A DNA stretch of 12,361 nt from CAZGYE01 sp964530165 (GTDB lineage Bacteria; Planctomycetota; Planctomycetia; Planctomycetales; Planctomycetaceae): the NCBI GenBank assembly GCA_964530165.1, contig CAZGYE010000179.1, forward strand, positions 1 to 12,361, read 5' to 3'. The stretch's first letter is position 1. Each line of letters starts with the position of its first letter. Below the pieces are notes generated by a model. That model saw nothing but the letters and a program-made list of their open reading frames with translations. It ran no database searches and was not told where the DNA came from. The position numbers and the translations under genes are program-made. Of this stretch, positions 11,858 through 12,361 are shown piece after piece.

Positions 11858-12361
11858 ATGGTTCTGACGAACTTGATCGTTTCGGCCCGGATGCACCTTG
11901 TGGCAGGGGCAATGGTCGGCTGGCTGCTCAGCGGATCGGTTTGCTGGGCGCAGAACTTCAAGAACCGGCCGGTCGGGGGCACGAGTATTACGGTTCAGGG
12001 AGTCTACATCGACGCTCAGGGCGTGCTGCGACACCGTAAGATCCTCAAGGGCCGTCAGCCGGCGTTTCGAAAAGACCTCACGCAGGACCCATCGCTGTGC
12101 TACATCTCTCTGCCGCGACTCTTCGCCGAAGTTCAAAAGCTGACATCCGCCGGTGAGGAAATCCCCGAACGGATGCGATTCCTGGACGGGATGGTCCGGC
12201 TGAAGCACGTCTTTGTGCTGCCGGAAGAAAGGGACCTGGTGATCGCCGGGCCGGCCGAGCAGTGGGACGCTGCGAATCCGTTGCGTCCGCGGGGGACGCT
12301 AACAGGACGGCCGGTGTTGCAGTTGGACGATTTGGTCGTGGCGCTTCGGCACATTGGCCCC
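11858..12361 (+). CDS. Exported DUF1598-like protein, 3' end cut by the window edge
   Basis: The first 168 codons of an open frame that continues past the right edge. The ATG at 11858 is preceded by AGGAG seven bases away. The N-terminus is a signal peptide (MVLTNLIVSARMHLVAGAMVGWLLSGSVCWA), probably cut before QNF near residue 33; a second in-frame ATG eleven codons in could be the real start. The mature part has VQGVYIDAQGVLRHRKIL (about 47-64), CYISLPRLFAEV, MVRLKHVFVLPEERDLVIAGPAEQWD and GRPVLQLDDLVVALRHIGP. The last blocks match my memory of DUF1598, a family of large exported proteins of unknown function known chiefly from planctomycetes. The family call should be treated as probable; the function is unknown. 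Confidence 0.8.
   Translation, partial: MVLTNLIVSARMHLVAGAMVGWLLSGSVCWAQNFKNRPVGGTSITVQGVYIDAQGVLRHRKILKGRQPAFRKDLTQDPSLCYISLPRLFAEVQKLTSAGEEIPERMRFLDGMVRLKHVFVLPEERDLVIAGPAEQWDAANPLRPRGTLTGRPVLQLDDLVVALRHIGP

Noticed and set aside
1..12361. Defence island, prophage or transposon
   Set aside because: All recognisable genes are housekeeping or metabolic, and no transposase, integrase, toxin-antitoxin or defence protein motif was found on either strand.

Overview
The window looks like chromosome from a planctomycete (Pirellulales/Planctomycetales-like). This is inferred from content, not from any search: a bacterial tetrahydromethanopterin (H4MPT) C1 gene, a two-subunit glycine decarboxylase, a protein of the planctomycete-type DUF1598 family, high G+C with loosely packed operons, and abundant palindromic intergenic repeats. 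All protein genes appear intact except the last, which runs off the right edge. I see no rRNA, tRNA, CRISPR array, transposase or phage gene.

Layout. Positions 1-3556 (minus strand) hold a glycine cleavage operon read right to left: gcvH, gcvPA, gcvPB; gcvT is not in the window. Upstream of it on the same strand (3804-5428) are rpiB and a fusion of a Sua5/YrdC domain to a YwlE-like phosphatase, with stop and start overlapping as TAATG. A divergent methyltransferase gene (5769-6524, plus) converges on an inositol-monophosphatase-superfamily gene (6561-7481, minus). A 375-base gap with an operator-like array precedes a 65-residue membrane protein gene (7857-8054, plus). That gene converges on a minus-strand C1 operon read right to left: secreted protein (10733-10053), mch (10053-9103) and a RimK-like ATP-grasp ligase (9020-8145). 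A divergent gap holds a candidate promoter for that operon. A cyclophilin gene (11103-11639, plus) and the start of a DUF1598-type exported protein gene (11858 to the edge, plus) complete the window.

How the genes may work together. Two one-carbon systems sit about 6 kb apart: glycine cleavage, which loads C1 units onto tetrahydrofolate, and methenyl-H4MPT cyclohydrolase with a probable cofactor glutamyl ligase. The order Sua5, YwlE-type phosphatase, RpiB matches the Bacillus subtilis ywlC-ywlE-ywlF neighbourhood, here with the first two genes fused.

The most unusual non-coding signals are short tandem repeats that touch or overlap stop codons (a GTTGAGA heptad at three genes, an AAAGGGGC octad at a fourth). 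There is also a REP-like dyad present twice with a conserved 11-base loop and different arms. No obvious new multi-gene system (for example a defence island) is visible; the novelty lies in the fusion protein, the secreted protein coupled to mch, and the repeats.
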